Assembly: GCF_025966695.1 (NCBI RefSeq)
Contig: NZ_JAOEIY010000006.1
Span: forward strand, 186,001 to 250,000
Origin: Stutzerimonas sp. S1
GTDB lineage: Bacteria; Pseudomonadota; Gammaproteobacteria; Pseudomonadales; Pseudomonadaceae
Direction of reading: 5' to 3'
DNA: 64,000 nucleotides
Positions 48,327-58,872 of the stretch are shown here, in pieces (the stretch's first letter is position 1; each line of letters starts with the position of its first letter). Position numbers and translations under genes: made by a program. The notes beneath the pieces are model-generated. The model saw nothing but the letters and a program-made list of their open reading frames with translations. It ran no database searches and was not told where the DNA came from.

Positions 48327-48755
48327 ATGAAGACTTTTACTGCTAAACCGGAAACCGTCAAGCGCGACTGGTTCGTCGTCGACGCTGCCGGCCAGACCCT
48401 GGGTCGTCTGGCTACCGAGATCGCTAGCCGCCTGCGTGGTAAGCACAAGCCCGAATACACCCCTCATGTTGATACAGGCGACTACATCGTTGTCATCAAT
48501 GCTGAGCAGGTGCGTGTTACGGGTGCTAAGACGTCCGATAAGATGTACTACTCCCACTCTGGTTTTCCGGGTGGCATCAAGTCGATCAACTTCGAAAAGT
48601 TGATTGCCAAGGCGCCTGAGCGTGTGATCGAGACCGCGGTGAAAGGCATGCTGCCGAAGAACCCGCTGGGTCGCGACATGTACCGTAAGCTGAAAGTGTA
48701 TAAGGGTGCCAATCATCCGCATGCCGCTCAGCAGCCCCAAGAACTTAAGATTTAA
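48327..48755 (+). CDS. rplM: 50S ribosomal protein L13
   Basis: 142 aa, full length, beginning [20 protein letters not shown]. The L13 signature [20 protein letters not shown] is near residues 100-120. An early-assembling protein of the large subunit and, in E. coli, a translational regulator of its own operon. Followed after 14 bases by rpsI, the universal partner. Confidence 0.98.
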   Translation: MKTFTAKPETVKRDWFVVDAAGQTLGRLATEIASRLRGKHKPEYTPHVDTGDYIVVINAEQVRVTGAKTSDKMYYSHSGFPGGIKSINFEKLIAKAPERVIETAVKGMLPKNPLGRDMYRKLKVYKGANHPHAAQQPQELKI

Positions 48756-48769
48756 CGGAATAGTTCATT

Positions 48770-49162
48770 ATGTCGGCGACTCAAAATTACGGCACTGGCC
48801 GTCGCAAGACCGCAACCGCACGTGTTTTCCTGCGTCCGGGTACGGGCAAGATCTCGATCAATAATCGTGAGCTGGACAATTTCTTCGGTCGCGAGACTGC
48901 GCGCATGGTGGTTCGTCAGCCACTTGAGCTGACTCAGACTGTCGAAAAATTCGATGTCTATGTCACCGTGCTGGGTGGCGGCGTGAGCGGTCAGGCGGGT
49001 GCTATCCGTCATGGTATCACTCGTGCTCTGATCTCTTATGACGAGACTCTGCGCAGTTCGCTCCGTAAGGCTGGCTTCGTAACCCGCGATGCTCGTGAGG
49101 TTGAGCGGAAGAAGGTTGGTCTGCGCAAGGCGCGCAAGCGTCCGCAATACTCCAAGCGTTAA
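48770..49162 (+). CDS. rpsI: 30S ribosomal protein S9
   Basis: 130 aa with the long basic carboxy tail ending KRPQYSKR, whose last Arg touches the P-site tRNA anticodon. The motif [20 protein letters not shown] is the S9 signature. Second gene of rplM-rpsI; a strong terminator follows. Confidence 0.98.
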   Translation: MSATQNYGTGRRKTATARVFLRPGTGKISINNRELDNFFGRETARMVVRQPLELTQTVEKFDVYVTVLGGGVSGQAGAIRHGITRALISYDETLRSSLRKAGFVTRDAREVERKKVGLRKARKRPQYSKR

Positions 49163-49173
49163 TTTACGCTGTC

Positions 49174-49212
49174 AAAAAAACGCCCAGTCTCGCAAGAGCT
49201 GGGCGTTTTTTT
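49174..49212 (+). terminator. Intrinsic terminator after rpsI
   Basis: CGCCCAG (49181-49187) pairs with CTGGGCG (49199-49205), preceded by seven A and followed by seven T (49206-49212). Classic factor-independent terminator, possibly two-way because of the flanking A-run. Confidence 0.9.
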
Positions 49213-49299
49213 ATGCGTGCACTCTTGCTGCGACAGCGTGTCGCGCGCCGAAAGCCGCGATTTTACAGGGCTGTAGCTGTTTTGTGTCCGGCTATTACC

Positions 49300-49328
49300 T
49301 TGTCAGATGAGGGTCTTTTCTTTACCAT
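49300..49328 (+). promoter_or_regulatory. Possible petABC promoter
   Basis: TTGTCA (49300-49305), 17-base spacer, TACCAT (49323-49328), 83 bases before the petA ATG in the 198-base gap after rpsI. Confidence 0.45.
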
Positions 49329-49410
49329 TTGGCGAATTTTTCGCGGCTCAATTTTACGTAGTACATGCCTGTGTCAAGCAGGCCATAAGAAGCTGATGGG
49401 AGACGACTGA

Positions 49411-50004
49411 ATGAGCAATGACGGCGTGAATGCTGGCCGGCGTCGCTTCCTTGTAGCCGCCACTTCGGTGGTAGGAGCTGCAGGAGCGGTGGGTGCCGCG
49501 GTCCCGTTTGTGGGATCGTGGTTCCCTAGTGCCAAGGCCAAGGCTGCCGGTGCACCGGTGAGAGTAAATGTCAGCAAGATCGAACCGGGCCAGCAAATGG
49601 TGGCCGAATGGCGCGGTCAGCCGGTATTTATCGTGCGTCGTACCGAGGAGGTTCTCGGGAATCTGGAGAAGATTGCCCCTCAGGTGGCTGATCCAGAGTC
49701 CAAGGCTTCGGTGCAGCCGACCTATGTCGACCCTAAGAATCGTGCGATCAAGCCGGAGCTGCTGGTTGTTGTCGGTCTCTGTACGCATTTGGGATGTGCC
49801 CCGTCTTTCCGTCCTGAAGTCGCGGCGGCGGATCTCGGTGCTGATTGGTTGGGTGGCTACTTCTGTCCTTGCCATGGCTCCAAGTACGACATGGCTGGTC
49901 GCGTCTATAAAGCGCAGCCGGCTCCCTTGAACCTGCCGGTGCCCCCGCACTCGTACGAGACCGATAATGTCATCATCATCGGTGTGGACCAGGAGAACGC
50001 CTGA
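49411..50004 (+). CDS. petA: Cytochrome bc1 complex Rieske iron-sulfur subunit
   Basis: 197 aa. A twin-arginine amino end (AGRRRFLVAATSVVGAAGAV) fits Tat export with an uncleaved anchor. The 2Fe-2S cluster ligands are in CTHLGC (about 127-132) and CPCHG (about 152-156). Takes electrons from ubiquinol and passes them to cytochrome c1. Its stop overlaps the petB ATG by one base. First gene of petABC. Confidence 0.97.
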   Translation: MSNDGVNAGRRRFLVAATSVVGAAGAVGAAVPFVGSWFPSAKAKAAGAPVRVNVSKIEPGQQMVAEWRGQPVFIVRRTEEVLGNLEKIAPQVADPESKASVQPTYVDPKNRAIKPELLVVVGLCTHLGCAPSFRPEVAAADLGADWLGGYFCPCHGSKYDMAGRVYKAQPAPLNLPVPPHSYETDNVIIIGVDQENA

Positions 50005-51215
50005 TGAGCAAGTTCATGGAATGGGTTGATGCCCGCTTCCCCGCGACCAAGATGTGGGAAGACCATCTATCTAAATATTACGCCCCGAAGAACTTCAACT
50101 TCCTGTACTTCTTTGGCTCGCTGGCGCTGCTCGTACTGGTTAACCAGATTCTGACGGGTGTCTGGTTAACGATGAGTTTCGAGCCTTCTGCCGAAGGTGC
50201 CTTCGCTTCCGTCGAGTACATCATGCGCGACGTGGAGTACGGCTGGATCATCCGTTACCTGCACTCCACCGGTGCTTCTGCGTTCTTCGTGGTGGTCTAC
50301 CTGCATATGTTCCGTGGCCTGCTCTACGGTTCTTATCAGAAGCCTCGCGAGCTGGTGTGGATCTTCGGAATGATGATCTACCTGGCGCTGATGGCTGAAG
50401 CCTTCATGGGCTATCTGTTGCCTTGGGGGCAGATGTCCTACTGGGGCGCCCAGGTGATCATCTCGCTGTTTGGTGCCATTCCGGTCATCGGCGACGATCT
50501 TACTCAGTGGATTCGCGGTGACTACCTGATCTCCGGGATCACCCTGAACCGTTTCTTCGCTTTGCACGTGATTGCGCTGCCAATCGTGATCCTCGGTTTG
50601 GTGGTGTTGCACATTCTGGCCCTCCACGAAGTGGGCTCGAACAACCCGATGGGTGTCGACATCAAGAAGACCAAGGATGAAGCCGGCGTGCCGCTTGATG
50701 GCATTCCGTTCCACCCTTACTACACGGTGAAAGACATCGTCGGTGTGGTGGTGTTCCTCTTCGTTTTCTGCGCCATTGTGTTCTTCTTCCCGGAAATGGG
50801 TGGCTATTTCCTCGAGAAGCCTAACTTCGAAGTCGCTAACGCCTTTAAGACCCCTGCGCACATCGCGCCGGTTTGGTACTTCACGCCGTTCTACGCGATT
50901 CTGCGTGCCGTTCCGGACAAGCTGCTTGGCGTCATCGCCATGGGAGCTGCCATCGCAGTACTGTTCGTTCTGCCTTGGCTAGATCGTAGTCCGGTCAAGT
51001 CCATGAAGTACAAGGGCTGGATGAGCAAAGTCGCGCTGTTGGCGTTCTGCATCTCCTTCATCATTCTCGGCGTGCTTGGCGTACTGTCTCCGACCCCTGA
51101 GCGCACTCTGCTGGCGCGGATCTGTACTGCTATCTACTTCGGCTACTTCATCCTGATGCCGTTCTATACCAAGCTCGAGAAGACCAAAGTGGTTCCGCAA
51201 AGGGTGGCTGGCTGA
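50004..51215 (+). CDS. petB: Cytochrome b of the bc1 complex
   Basis: 403 aa with eight or nine transmembrane helices. Heme-binding histidines lie in RYLHSTGASAFFVVVYLHMFRG and FFALHVIALPIVILGLVVLH-type helices (shown: RFFALHVIALPIVILGLVVL). The Qo-site region is GYLLPWGQMSYWGAQV. The protein has the long carboxy part of proteobacterial cytochrome b. Its stop overlaps the petC start. Confidence 0.97.
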   Translation: MSKFMEWVDARFPATKMWEDHLSKYYAPKNFNFLYFFGSLALLVLVNQILTGVWLTMSFEPSAEGAFASVEYIMRDVEYGWIIRYLHSTGASAFFVVVYLHMFRGLLYGSYQKPRELVWIFGMMIYLALMAEAFMGYLLPWGQMSYWGAQVIISLFGAIPVIGDDLTQWIRGDYLISGITLNRFFALHVIALPIVILGLVVLHILALHEVGSNNPMGVDIKKTKDEAGVPLDGIPFHPYYTVKDIVGVVVFLFVFCAIVFFFPEMGGYFLEKPNFEVANAFKTPAHIAPVWYFTPFYAILRAVPDKLLGVIAMGAAIAVLFVLPWLDRSPVKSMKYKGWMSKVALLAFCISFIILGVLGVLSPTPERTLLARICTAIYFGYFILMPFYTKLEKTKVVPQRVAG

Positions 51216-51994
51216 TGAAAAAGCAATTTGCTGCATTGATTCTCGCGATTCTGCCGGCCTTTGCCTTCGCTGCCGGCACCGAGCCCCATCTAGACAAGGT
51301 CGACGTCGATCTGACGGACAAGGCCGCGATGCAGGATGGTCTGAAGACTTTCGCAAACTACTGCATGGGTTGCCACAGTGCGCAGTATCAGCGTTATGAG
51401 CGCGTCGCTACCGATTTGGGTATTCCCGAAGAGGTGATGATGGGAAATGTCGTCTTCAGTGACGCGAAATTCGGCGATCACATGAAGATTGGTATGAAGC
51501 CCGAGGATGCCAAGGTATGGTTTGGTGCTGCTCCGCCGGATCTGACGCTTGTCGCCCGAGTTCGTGGTAACGATTGGCTGTATTCCTACATGCGCAGCTT
51601 CTATGAAGATCCAGCGCGTCCGTATGGGGTCAACAACACGGTATTCCCGAATGTTGGCATGCCGCATGTGCTTGCCCCGTTGCAGGGGCGTCGTGTGATG
51701 GGCTGCAAGCAGGTCCAAGTCGTTGAGGACGGACGCAAGCAGTTCGATCCGCTTACCGGCACGCCGATTACCAAGGAAGCCTGTGACCAGATGGTTGTGG
51801 AGCCGGGTACTGGTACGCTCACCGAGGCGGAATATGACGAGAAGATCAAGAATCTGGTGACCTTCTTGGCATACTCGGCGAACCCGGTGAAGCTGGAGAG
51901 CCAGCGTATTGGTACCTACGTGCTGCTGTTCCTGGCGTTCTTCTTCGTATTCGCTTATCTGCTCAAGCGCGAATACTGGAAAGACGTTCACTAG
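51215..51994 (+). CDS. petC: Cytochrome c1
   Basis: 259 aa: signal peptide (about 1-20, ILAILPAFAFA), one c-type heme site CMGCH (about 49-53), the sixth-ligand Met in the NVGMPHVLAPLQG region, and a carboxy-terminal membrane anchor (IGTYVLLFLAFFFVFAYLLKR). Carries electrons from the Rieske protein to periplasmic cytochromes. A terminator follows. Confidence 0.97.
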   Translation: MKKQFAALILAILPAFAFAAGTEPHLDKVDVDLTDKAAMQDGLKTFANYCMGCHSAQYQRYERVATDLGIPEEVMMGNVVFSDAKFGDHMKIGMKPEDAKVWFGAAPPDLTLVARVRGNDWLYSYMRSFYEDPARPYGVNNTVFPNVGMPHVLAPLQGRRVMGCKQVQVVEDGRKQFDPLTGTPITKEACDQMVVEPGTGTLTEAEYDEKIKNLVTFLAYSANPVKLESQRIGTYVLLFLAFFFVFAYLLKREYWKDVH

Positions 51995-52020
51995 TATCCG
52001 GTTTTTCCGGTTGTACCTTG

Positions 52021-52049
52021 CGCGCGCCCAATGGGCGCGCGCGTTTTTT
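52021..52049 (+). terminator. Intrinsic terminator after petC
   Basis: CGCGCGCCC (52021-52029), loop AAT, GGGCGCGCG (52033-52041) then CG and six T: perfect nine-bp GC stem with a T-run. Confidence 0.9.
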
Positions 52050-52081
52050 ATGCCGTCAGAAAGTAGACTGAGGAAGGACCT

Positions 52082-52699
52082 ATGGCCGCAACCAATCGGT
52101 TGGCCTGCTATTCCGATCCGGCCGATCATTACTCCCATCGTGTGCGTCTTGCGCTTGCTGAAAAGGGAGTCGCTGTCGAGGTCGTCGATGTGCAGCCTGG
52201 GCAATGTCCGGCACGGCTCGCTGAGCTAAACCCTTATGCCAGCGTGCCGACGCTGGTGGATCGGGATTTGGTGCTGTACGAGCCGAGCGTCATTCTCGAA
52301 TATCTGGAGGAGCGCTATCCGCATCCGCCGCTGCTGCCGGTTTATCCGGTCGCTCGCGCCAATACGCGACTGCTGGTGCATCGCATCCAGCGCGATTGGT
52401 GCGTGCTAGTCGATCGTATCTTGGACCGGCGTACCGGCAATGAGATGCGCTGTCAGGCGCGTAAGGAATTGCGTGAAAGCTTGAGTGGCGTTTCCCCGAT
52501 TTTTGCTGAGAAACCGTACTTCATGAGCGACGACATCAGTGTGGTGGATTGTTGTCTGTTGCCGATACTCTGGCGTTTGCCCACACTGGACATCGAATTG
52601 CCGCGAGCGGCCAAGCCATTGCTCGAGTATATGGAACGCAACTTTGCGCGCGAGGCTTTTCAGGCCAGTCTTTCTGAGGTCGAGCGCGGCATGCGCTAG
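52082..52699 (+). CDS. sspA: Stringent starvation protein A
   Basis: 205 aa glutathione-S-transferase fold without the catalytic serine/cysteine. The amino-terminal thioredoxin-like half ([22 protein letters not shown]) and helical carboxy half ([20 protein letters not shown]) fit SspA, an RNA-polymerase-associated protein that activates stationary-phase and acid-tolerance genes and in Pseudomonas affects virulence genes. Standard order petABC-sspA-sspB. Confidence 0.95.
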   Translation: MAATNRLACYSDPADHYSHRVRLALAEKGVAVEVVDVQPGQCPARLAELNPYASVPTLVDRDLVLYEPSVILEYLEERYPHPPLLPVYPVARANTRLLVHRIQRDWCVLVDRILDRRTGNEMRCQARKELRESLSGVSPIFAEKPYFMSDDISVVDCCLLPILWRLPTLDIELPRAAKPLLEYMERNFAREAFQASLSEVERGMR

Positions 52700-52712
52700 A
52701 GAGGACGTTCAC

Positions 52713-53120
52713 ATGACTTCAAGTCGCCCTTATTTGGTCCGGGCTCTTTACGAGTGGATCGTCGATAACGACTGCACTCCTCACTTGCTGGTCAATGCGG
52801 AATACCCCAATGTCCAGATTCCTTCCGGCTTCGCCAGTGATGGACAGATTGTCCTGAATGTTGCGCCAAGTGCAGTTCGCCACCTGCAGATGGACAACGT
52901 GGCCATTGCCTTCGAGGGTCGTTTTGGCGGTGTACCTCACTCGCTGTACATCCCTTCCGACGCTGTGATGGCGATCTATGCGCGGGAAAATGGCCAGGGA
53001 ATGGTCTTTGAGATCGAGCCGTCACCTCCGGATGACGCGCCCACTGAAGGTGGTTCGTCCGATGATAAAGGTGGTAGTTCGCGGCCCAGTGGTCGGCCCA
53101 GCCTGAAGGTCGTGAAGTAA
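52713..53120 (+). CDS. sspB: ClpXP specificity-enhancing factor SspB
   Basis: 135 aa. The ssrA-tag binding domain (about 1-110; SSRPYLVRALYEWIVDNDCT) is followed by a flexible linker and the ClpX-binding tail ending PSLKVVK. SspB tethers tagged proteins to ClpXP. ATG 52713 behind AGAGGA is the conserved start, 14 bases after sspA. Confidence 0.94.
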   Translation: MTSSRPYLVRALYEWIVDNDCTPHLLVNAEYPNVQIPSGFASDGQIVLNVAPSAVRHLQMDNVAIAFEGRFGGVPHSLYIPSDAVMAIYARENGQGMVFEIEPSPPDDAPTEGGSSDDKGGSSRPSGRPSLKVVK

Positions 53121-53228
53121 CTCGCTACGTGCACGACAGTGCGATGCGTTGTCGGCCGTCTGGTGCGTGCCTGATGGTCGGTGGGCGCTTTCAGTTGGCC
53201 ATCTGGGCGGTGGAAGAGAGCGCGCTGC

Positions 53229-54439
<1,211 letters not shown>

Positions 54440-54492
54440 CTATGAGCGTGCTCGGTTGCTGCGATTTCGCGCCTGTGCGGCAGGTGCGGCGT

Positions 54493-54855
54493 TCAGCTAT
54501 CAAAAGCGTTGCGGATCCAATGGTGCTCCCGGATCGGCCCGCTCGTGTCGAGTGCTACTACGTCGAAACGACACGGATGTCGGGCCCAGCGGCTTTCTTT
54601 CTGCAGAAACAGTTCGGCGGCCTTGATCAGTCGCTGCTGCTTGCGCCCGTCGATGCTCGCCGCAGCTCCACCCCAGCCGGCATGACGTCTATAGCGGACT
54701 TCGACGAATACTACTGTATCGCCGTCCAGCATGACCAGATCGAGCTCGCCGCTGCGGCAACTCCAGTTCTGCGCCAGCAGGCGCAGGCCCTGTCGGGCAA
54801 GGTAATCGAGGGCGAGCGCTTCCGTGGTTCGTCCGCGATCATGCTTGTCGTTCAT
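54493..54855 (-). CDS. yraN: UPF0102 family endonuclease-like protein YraN
   Basis: 120 aa with a PD-(D/E)xK-like core (SGELDLVMLDGDTVVFVEVR). Function unknown in the family, though a Holliday-junction-type nuclease fold is predicted. Its ATG overlaps the lpoA stop by 4 bases. Conserved in the rsmI-lpoA-yraN-diaA neighbourhood. Confidence 0.92.
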   Translation of the reverse strand: MNDKHDRGRTTEALALDYLARQGLRLLAQNWSCRSGELDLVMLDGDTVVFVEVRYRRHAGWGGAAASIDGRKQQRLIKAAELFLQKESRWARHPCRFDVVALDTSGPIREHHWIRNAFDS

Positions 54856-56681
54856 GGCAACGGGTTGTTCGGCAGGCGTTCGATCTGGCCATCATGGAAT
54901 TGCGCCCAAGGCAGCTGCCGTTCGATACGCTGCTGCGGGTTGAGTGCCAGCGAGCCGGAAAGACCATTCAGGCGCGTGCTCGGCAGTGCGAGCAGCTGGT
55001 TCAGGCGGGGGGCAAGCAAATAGGCGTCGGCGCCCATTGCATAGAGACGGCCGAGGCTGCCGCCCGCCTGTGGCCATTTCTGTTCGATCTGCTGGCGCAG
55101 GGGCAATTGGTTGTCGAGTAGCCAGGGCGTTTCGGCGAAACGGATACCCTCGAGATCCAGATACTGCGTGCGGTTTTGATTAGCCGCATGCAGGTGGGAG
55201 GTGGCGTAAACGGGGATGTCGCCGGCGTACTGGAAGATCAGTGTGGGGCGGACCTGTTGCGCCTGCTGCGGGGTTGCGGCAAGGAAAATGAAGTCGACAT
55301 CCTGGCGGCGTGTTGGCTCGCTGGTTACGCTTTTGTCCAGCGTGCTTTGGAGGTGTTGCGAGCGTGCCTCGCTGTCACGTAGTTGCAGCAGGCGGGCGAT
55401 TTGATTGGCCAGCTCTACGGGCTCGGCTAGCGGTTCGGCAGCGATCAGAGTGCCACCGGCCTGGTCCCAGCTCTGCCGGAAAGCCTCGAGGATGCGTGCG
55501 CCCCAATCGCCTCGGGGGGCTAAGGCGATAGCTCGGCGGTGGCCGTCGGCCCACGCCCTGCGCGCCACTTCCCGCGCCTCGTCTTCTGCGGCGAGGCCGA
55601 ACTGGAACAACTGCGGCGGGGTTTTCTGTCCGGCATCGCTGTAGTTTAGGGCCAGTGTGGTAATCGGCAGGCGCTCGCGCTCGCCCAGTTGGCGTACCAG
55701 ATCTTTCTCCAGCGGGCCGACAACCAGTTGTACGCCATTCGTTTCCGCCTGGCGGTAGAAGTTGTCCAGGGAAGTCAATTGCGTGCTGTCGTACAGCTCA
55801 ATTTGCAGTGCAGATTGGCCCGCTTGCTGGGCTTGCTGGGCTTGCAGGTGCGCGGCGAGAAAACCGTCGCGCAGCGCCTGTGCGACGGTCGCAAGCTTGC
55901 CTTGCATGGGCAGTAGCAGTGCCACATGAGTCAGCGGTTGGTCGGCAAGCTCGCGTAGCTGAGCCAGTTGTACCGGCAGCTGCTGCGCAGCTGGGTGCTG
56001 CGGATGTCGAGCGATCCAGTCGTCGATTGCGCGTTGCTGCTGGGCGATGGTGCCCGCTTGCTTGACCGCCGCGGCCAGCGACAGCCAGCCATCGAAATCA
56101 GTCTCGTCGGCGGCTAGGTGTGGGTGCTCGTCGCCCGGCAGCGAGGAAAGCAGGCTCCAGATCGCTTCGTGGTTCGCTTCTGCTGCCGGGCCGCTGAGAA
56201 GGGGGGCGGTAAAGACCCGCTCGCGAGCCGCGGCGAGTTGCTGTCCGTCGGCCTCGAGGACCTTGGCTCGAACGGTCTGGCTGCGGATCTGCTGCTCGAT
56301 CGGCAACTCGCCGAGGCGCTCGAATGCCGGGTGTTGGAGCGCTTGCTGGGCTTGCTGCAGTCGGTCGTCGGCTAGTGCTATTTCAGCCAGTAGCGTGTTG
56401 GCGAAGATCTGTTGTGCCGGCTTCAGAGAAGCCATCGGAACCTGATCGATGATGCTGCGGGCTCGAGCGATCTCGCCCTTGGCAAAGCTCTGATCCGCTG
56501 CGGCCAGGCGCAGCTGTGCGGCTTTTTCCGGATCGCTCTGGTCTGCTTGCTGGAGCAGCTGTTGAGTCGTCGCTTGCGGGGTGCGCGGCAGCTCGCCCAG
56601 CGTGGATGAGGGTGAGCTGGCGCAGGCTGACAGCATAGCGGCCAGGCCGAGGATTAGCAGCGGACGTAAGCGGGCCATCAT
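54852..56681 (-). CDS. lpoA: Outer-membrane lipoprotein LpoA, activator of PBP1a
   Basis: 609 aa. The lipobox LSAC gives lipidated Cys20 after a typical lipoprotein signal. The amino-terminal half is TPR-like and Gln/Ala-rich; the carboxy half (about 270-600) is a periplasmic-binding-protein-like domain (HVALLLPMQGKLATVAQALR, VVGPLEKDLVRQLGERERLP). LpoA reaches through the peptidoglycan to stimulate PBP1a. I used the first of two adjacent ATGs at 56681 with CAGGAA upstream. Divergent from rsmI. Confidence 0.94.
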   Translation of the reverse strand: MMARLRPLLILGLAAMLSACASSPSSTLGELPRTPQATTQQLLQQADQSDPEKAAQLRLAAADQSFAKGEIARARSIIDQVPMASLKPAQQIFANTLLAEIALADDRLQQAQQALQHPAFERLGELPIEQQIRSQTVRAKVLEADGQQLAAARERVFTAPLLSGPAAEANHEAIWSLLSSLPGDEHPHLAADETDFDGWLSLAAAVKQAGTIAQQQRAIDDWIARHPQHPAAQQLPVQLAQLRELADQPLTHVALLLPMQGKLATVAQALRDGFLAAHLQAQQAQQAGQSALQIELYDSTQLTSLDNFYRQAETNGVQLVVGPLEKDLVRQLGERERLPITTLALNYSDAGQKTPPQLFQFGLAAEDEAREVARRAWADGHRRAIALAPRGDWGARILEAFRQSWDQAGGTLIAAEPLAEPVELANQIARLLQLRDSEARSQHLQSTLDKSVTSEPTRRQDVDFIFLAATPQQAQQVRPTLIFQYAGDIPVYATSHLHAANQNRTQYLDLEGIRFAETPWLLDNQLPLRQQIEQKWPQAGGSLGRLYAMGADAYLLAPRLNQLLALPSTRLNGLSGSLALNPQQRIERQLPWAQFHDGQIERLPNNPLP

Positions 56682-56802
56682 GTGATCGTTCCTGAAAGGC
56701 AATGGCAAGTGGGGGCGGATTGTACCCAAGCCCCGGTTAGGTCGCGATGCCGCTGCGGGTAATCGGGCTACAATGCGTGTTTTTGTGATCGAGGTATGCC
56801 CT

Positions 56803-57669
56803 GTGACTGTCACCGCCGCTGCGAATTCCTGTGCGGGTACGCTCTACGTGGTTGCCACGCCTATAGGTAACCTGGAGGACCTTAGCGCTAGGGCGCTGCG
56901 AGTGTTGCGCGAGGTGGCGCTGATTGCGGCTGAGGATACCCGTCACTCGGCGCGTCTGATGGCGCATTTCGGTATCTCGACACCATTAATGGCCTGCCAC
57001 GAGCACAATGAGCGCGTGGAAGGGGGGCGTTTCCTTGAGCGTTTGCAGGCGGGCGCCGATGTAGCGCTCATTTCCGATGCGGGTACGCCGCTCATTTCCG
57101 ATCCTGGTTACCACCTGGTGCGGCAGGTGCGCGCAGCCGGTATTCGGGTGGTGCCGGTGCCAGGGGCATGTGCGTTGATCGCCGCCTTGTCGGCGTCAGG
57201 GTTGCCCTCGGATCGCTTCATTTTCGAAGGATTCCTTCCGGCCAAGGCGGCAGGGCGTCGGGCGCGACTCGAATTGCTGAGGGAGGAACCGCGCACATTG
57301 ATCTTCTATGAGGCTCCTCATCGTATCTTGGAATGTCTGGAGGATCTCGAGGCGGTTTTCGGTGGCGAGCGGGCGGCTGTTCTCGGGCGCGAACTGACTA
57401 AGACCTTCGAAACGCTCAAAGGCCTTCCGCTCGGCGAGCTGCGTGCCTGGGTCGAGGCGGATGCCAACCAGCAGCGAGGTGAGTGCGTGCTGGTGGTGGC
57501 GGGGTGGCAGGCCCCAGTGGGTGATGGGCTGGTTGGGTCGGAGGCTCTGCGGGTGCTCGATCTGCTGCTCGCGGAGCTGCCGCTCAAGCGTGCAGCTGCG
57601 CTGGCTGCAGAGATCACTGGCGTGCGCAAGAATCTGCTGTATCAGTTGGCCCTAGAGCGCAAGCAGTAG
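56803..57669 (+). CDS. rsmI: 16S rRNA (cytidine1402-2'-O)-methyltransferase RsmI
   Basis: 288 aa from GTG 56803, with GAGG about eight bases upstream; an ATG ten codons earlier (56773) has no ribosome-binding site. The SAM-dependent tetrapyrrole-methylase-type fold shows [34 protein letters not shown] and [16 protein letters not shown]. It methylates C1402 in the P-site region of 16S rRNA. A possible -10 TACAAT lies at 56769. Confidence 0.95.
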   Translation: MTVTAAANSCAGTLYVVATPIGNLEDLSARALRVLREVALIAAEDTRHSARLMAHFGISTPLMACHEHNERVEGGRFLERLQAGADVALISDAGTPLISDPGYHLVRQVRAAGIRVVPVPGACALIAALSASGLPSDRFIFEGFLPAKAAGRRARLELLREEPRTLIFYEAPHRILECLEDLEAVFGGERAAVLGRELTKTFETLKGLPLGELRAWVEADANQQRGECVLVVAGWQAPVGDGLVGSEALRVLDLLLAELPLKRAAALAAEITGVRKNLLYQLALERKQ

Positions 57670-57725
57670 TTCCTGCGTTGACCTCAGATGGCGGCGCTGA
57701 GGTGCCGATCACGCATTGGTCCTCC

Positions 57726-57754
57726 TTGCGATTGATGATTCGCGACGGTACTCT
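57726..57754 (+). promoter_or_regulatory. rnpB promoter
   Basis: TTGCGA (57726-57731), 17-base spacer, TACTCT (57749-57754), with the RNA 5' end expected ten bases downstream at about 57764. Confidence 0.6.
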
Positions 57755-57763
57755 GGCGCCCGG

Positions 57764-58120
57764 AGAGTCGATCGGACAGTCGCTGTCTCTTTTTGTTCCG
57801 ACAAGAGGGGAGGGAGGAAAGTCCGGGCTCCATAGGGCAAAGTGCCAGGTAACGCCTGGGAGGCGCGAGCCTACGGAAAGTGCCACAGAAAATAACCGCC
57901 TAAGTGCTTCGGCGCCGGTAAGGGTGAAAAGGTGCGGTAAGAGCGCACCGCGCGGCTGGTAACAGTCCGCGGCTAGGTAAACCCCACTTGGAGCAAGACC
58001 AAATAGGGATCCATTGGCGTGGCCCGCGCTGGATCCGGGTAGGTTGCTAGAGGCAGTCAGCGATGGCTGTCGTAGAGGAATGGCTGTCCTCGACAGAACC
58101 CGGCTTACAGATCGACTCTC
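57764..58120 (+). ncRNA. rnpB: RNase P RNA (bacterial type A)
   Basis: About 357 nt. The ends AGAGTCGAT and ATCGACTCT form helix P1. Universal core elements are in place: GAGGAAAGTCCGGGCTCC-like CR-I (57815-57832), AGGGTGAAAAGGTGCGGTAAG (57921-57941, beginning the CR-II/III region), and the 3' core AGAGGAATGGCTGTC... ending with ACAGAACCCGGCTTA (58094-58108). It is the ribozyme that trims pre-tRNA 5' ends. Always between rsmI and mraZ in pseudomonads. Confidence 0.97.
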
Positions 58121-58312
58121 CGACTTTTCCCTTCGCTCCTTCCTGTTTTTAATTCCGAAACAGTATTGCTCTTAATAAAGTACTTTAACTTTGTTGAGTA
58201 ACTTCCTGCGCCTCCTTGGTTTCGCTTCCCGATTTCTGTCTCTTCCTTCCGCTTGATGTCTCTAGGCTTCGTAAATTACCGCGGGATAAGGCTTTTTCCC
58301 GTCAGGCTTGCC

Positions 58313-58342
58313 TTGACGGTGGGGCGTGAGCATTTCTATAGT
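58313..58342 (+). promoter_or_regulatory. mraZ (dcw cluster) promoter
   Basis: TTGACG (58313-58318), 18-base spacer, TATAGT (58337-58342). The start site would be near 58349, right at the MraZ operator repeats. The 296-base stretch 58121-58416 holds otherwise only the rnpB 3' flank and an AT-rich, pyrimidine-rich part. Confidence 0.75.
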
Positions 58343-58349
58343 GCGCGCA

Positions 58350-58385
58350 AGTGGTAGAAAGTGGCACGAAGTGGGTTTATATGGG
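58350..58385 (+). promoter_or_regulatory. MraZ operator repeats
   Basis: GTGG at 58351, 58361 and 58371 and ATGG at 58381 form four direct repeats with an exact 10-base period, each followed by a variable base and a five-base spacer. This matches the TGGGN-N5 direct repeats that MraZ binds in other bacteria. Overlap with the start site predicts autorepression of the dcw cluster. Confidence 0.75.
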
Positions 58386-58416
58386 CATGGATAGCTAATT
58401 CAGGGGAAGCGCAGCC

Positions 58417-58872
58417 GTGTTTCGCGGAGCCAACGCCATCAGTCTCGACGCCAAAGGCCGGCTCGTTATGCCTAGCCGGTATCGTGACGAGCTGAATTCG
58501 CGTGGTGAGGGCCAGCTGATCGTCACGATCGATGCCGTGGATCGCTGTCTCTGTGTGTATCCGCTGCCCGAATGGGAACTGATCGAGGCGAAGCTGCGCG
58601 AGCTGCCCTCGTTGCGTGAAGAAACCCGCCGGTTGCAGCGTCTGCTGATCGGTAATGCCGTGGACGTCGAGATGGACGGCAGTGGCCGGGTGCTGGTGCC
58701 GCCGCGTTTGCGTGAATACGCCCGACTGGACAAGCACGCCATGCTGGTCGGGCAGCTCAACAAGTTTCAGCTGTGGAACGAGGACGACTGGAATGCGATC
58801 TCTGACGCGGACCTGGCGGCCATCAAGCAACCCGGCGGTCTGCCGGAAGAACTACGTGACCTTATCCTGTGA
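58417..58872 (+). CDS. mraZ: Transcriptional regulator MraZ
   Basis: 151 aa starting at GTG behind AGGGGAAG. Two SpoVT/AbrB-like swapped-hairpin repeats ([20 protein letters not shown] and [20 protein letters not shown]). MraZ forms a ring that binds direct repeats upstream of its own gene and represses the dcw cluster. Its stop overlaps the rsmH GTG start by 4 bases. Confidence 0.96.
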   Translation: MFRGANAISLDAKGRLVMPSRYRDELNSRGEGQLIVTIDAVDRCLCVYPLPEWELIEAKLRELPSLREETRRLQRLLIGNAVDVEMDGSGRVLVPPRLREYARLDKHAMLVGQLNKFQLWNEDDWNAISDADLAAIKQPGGLPEELRDLIL

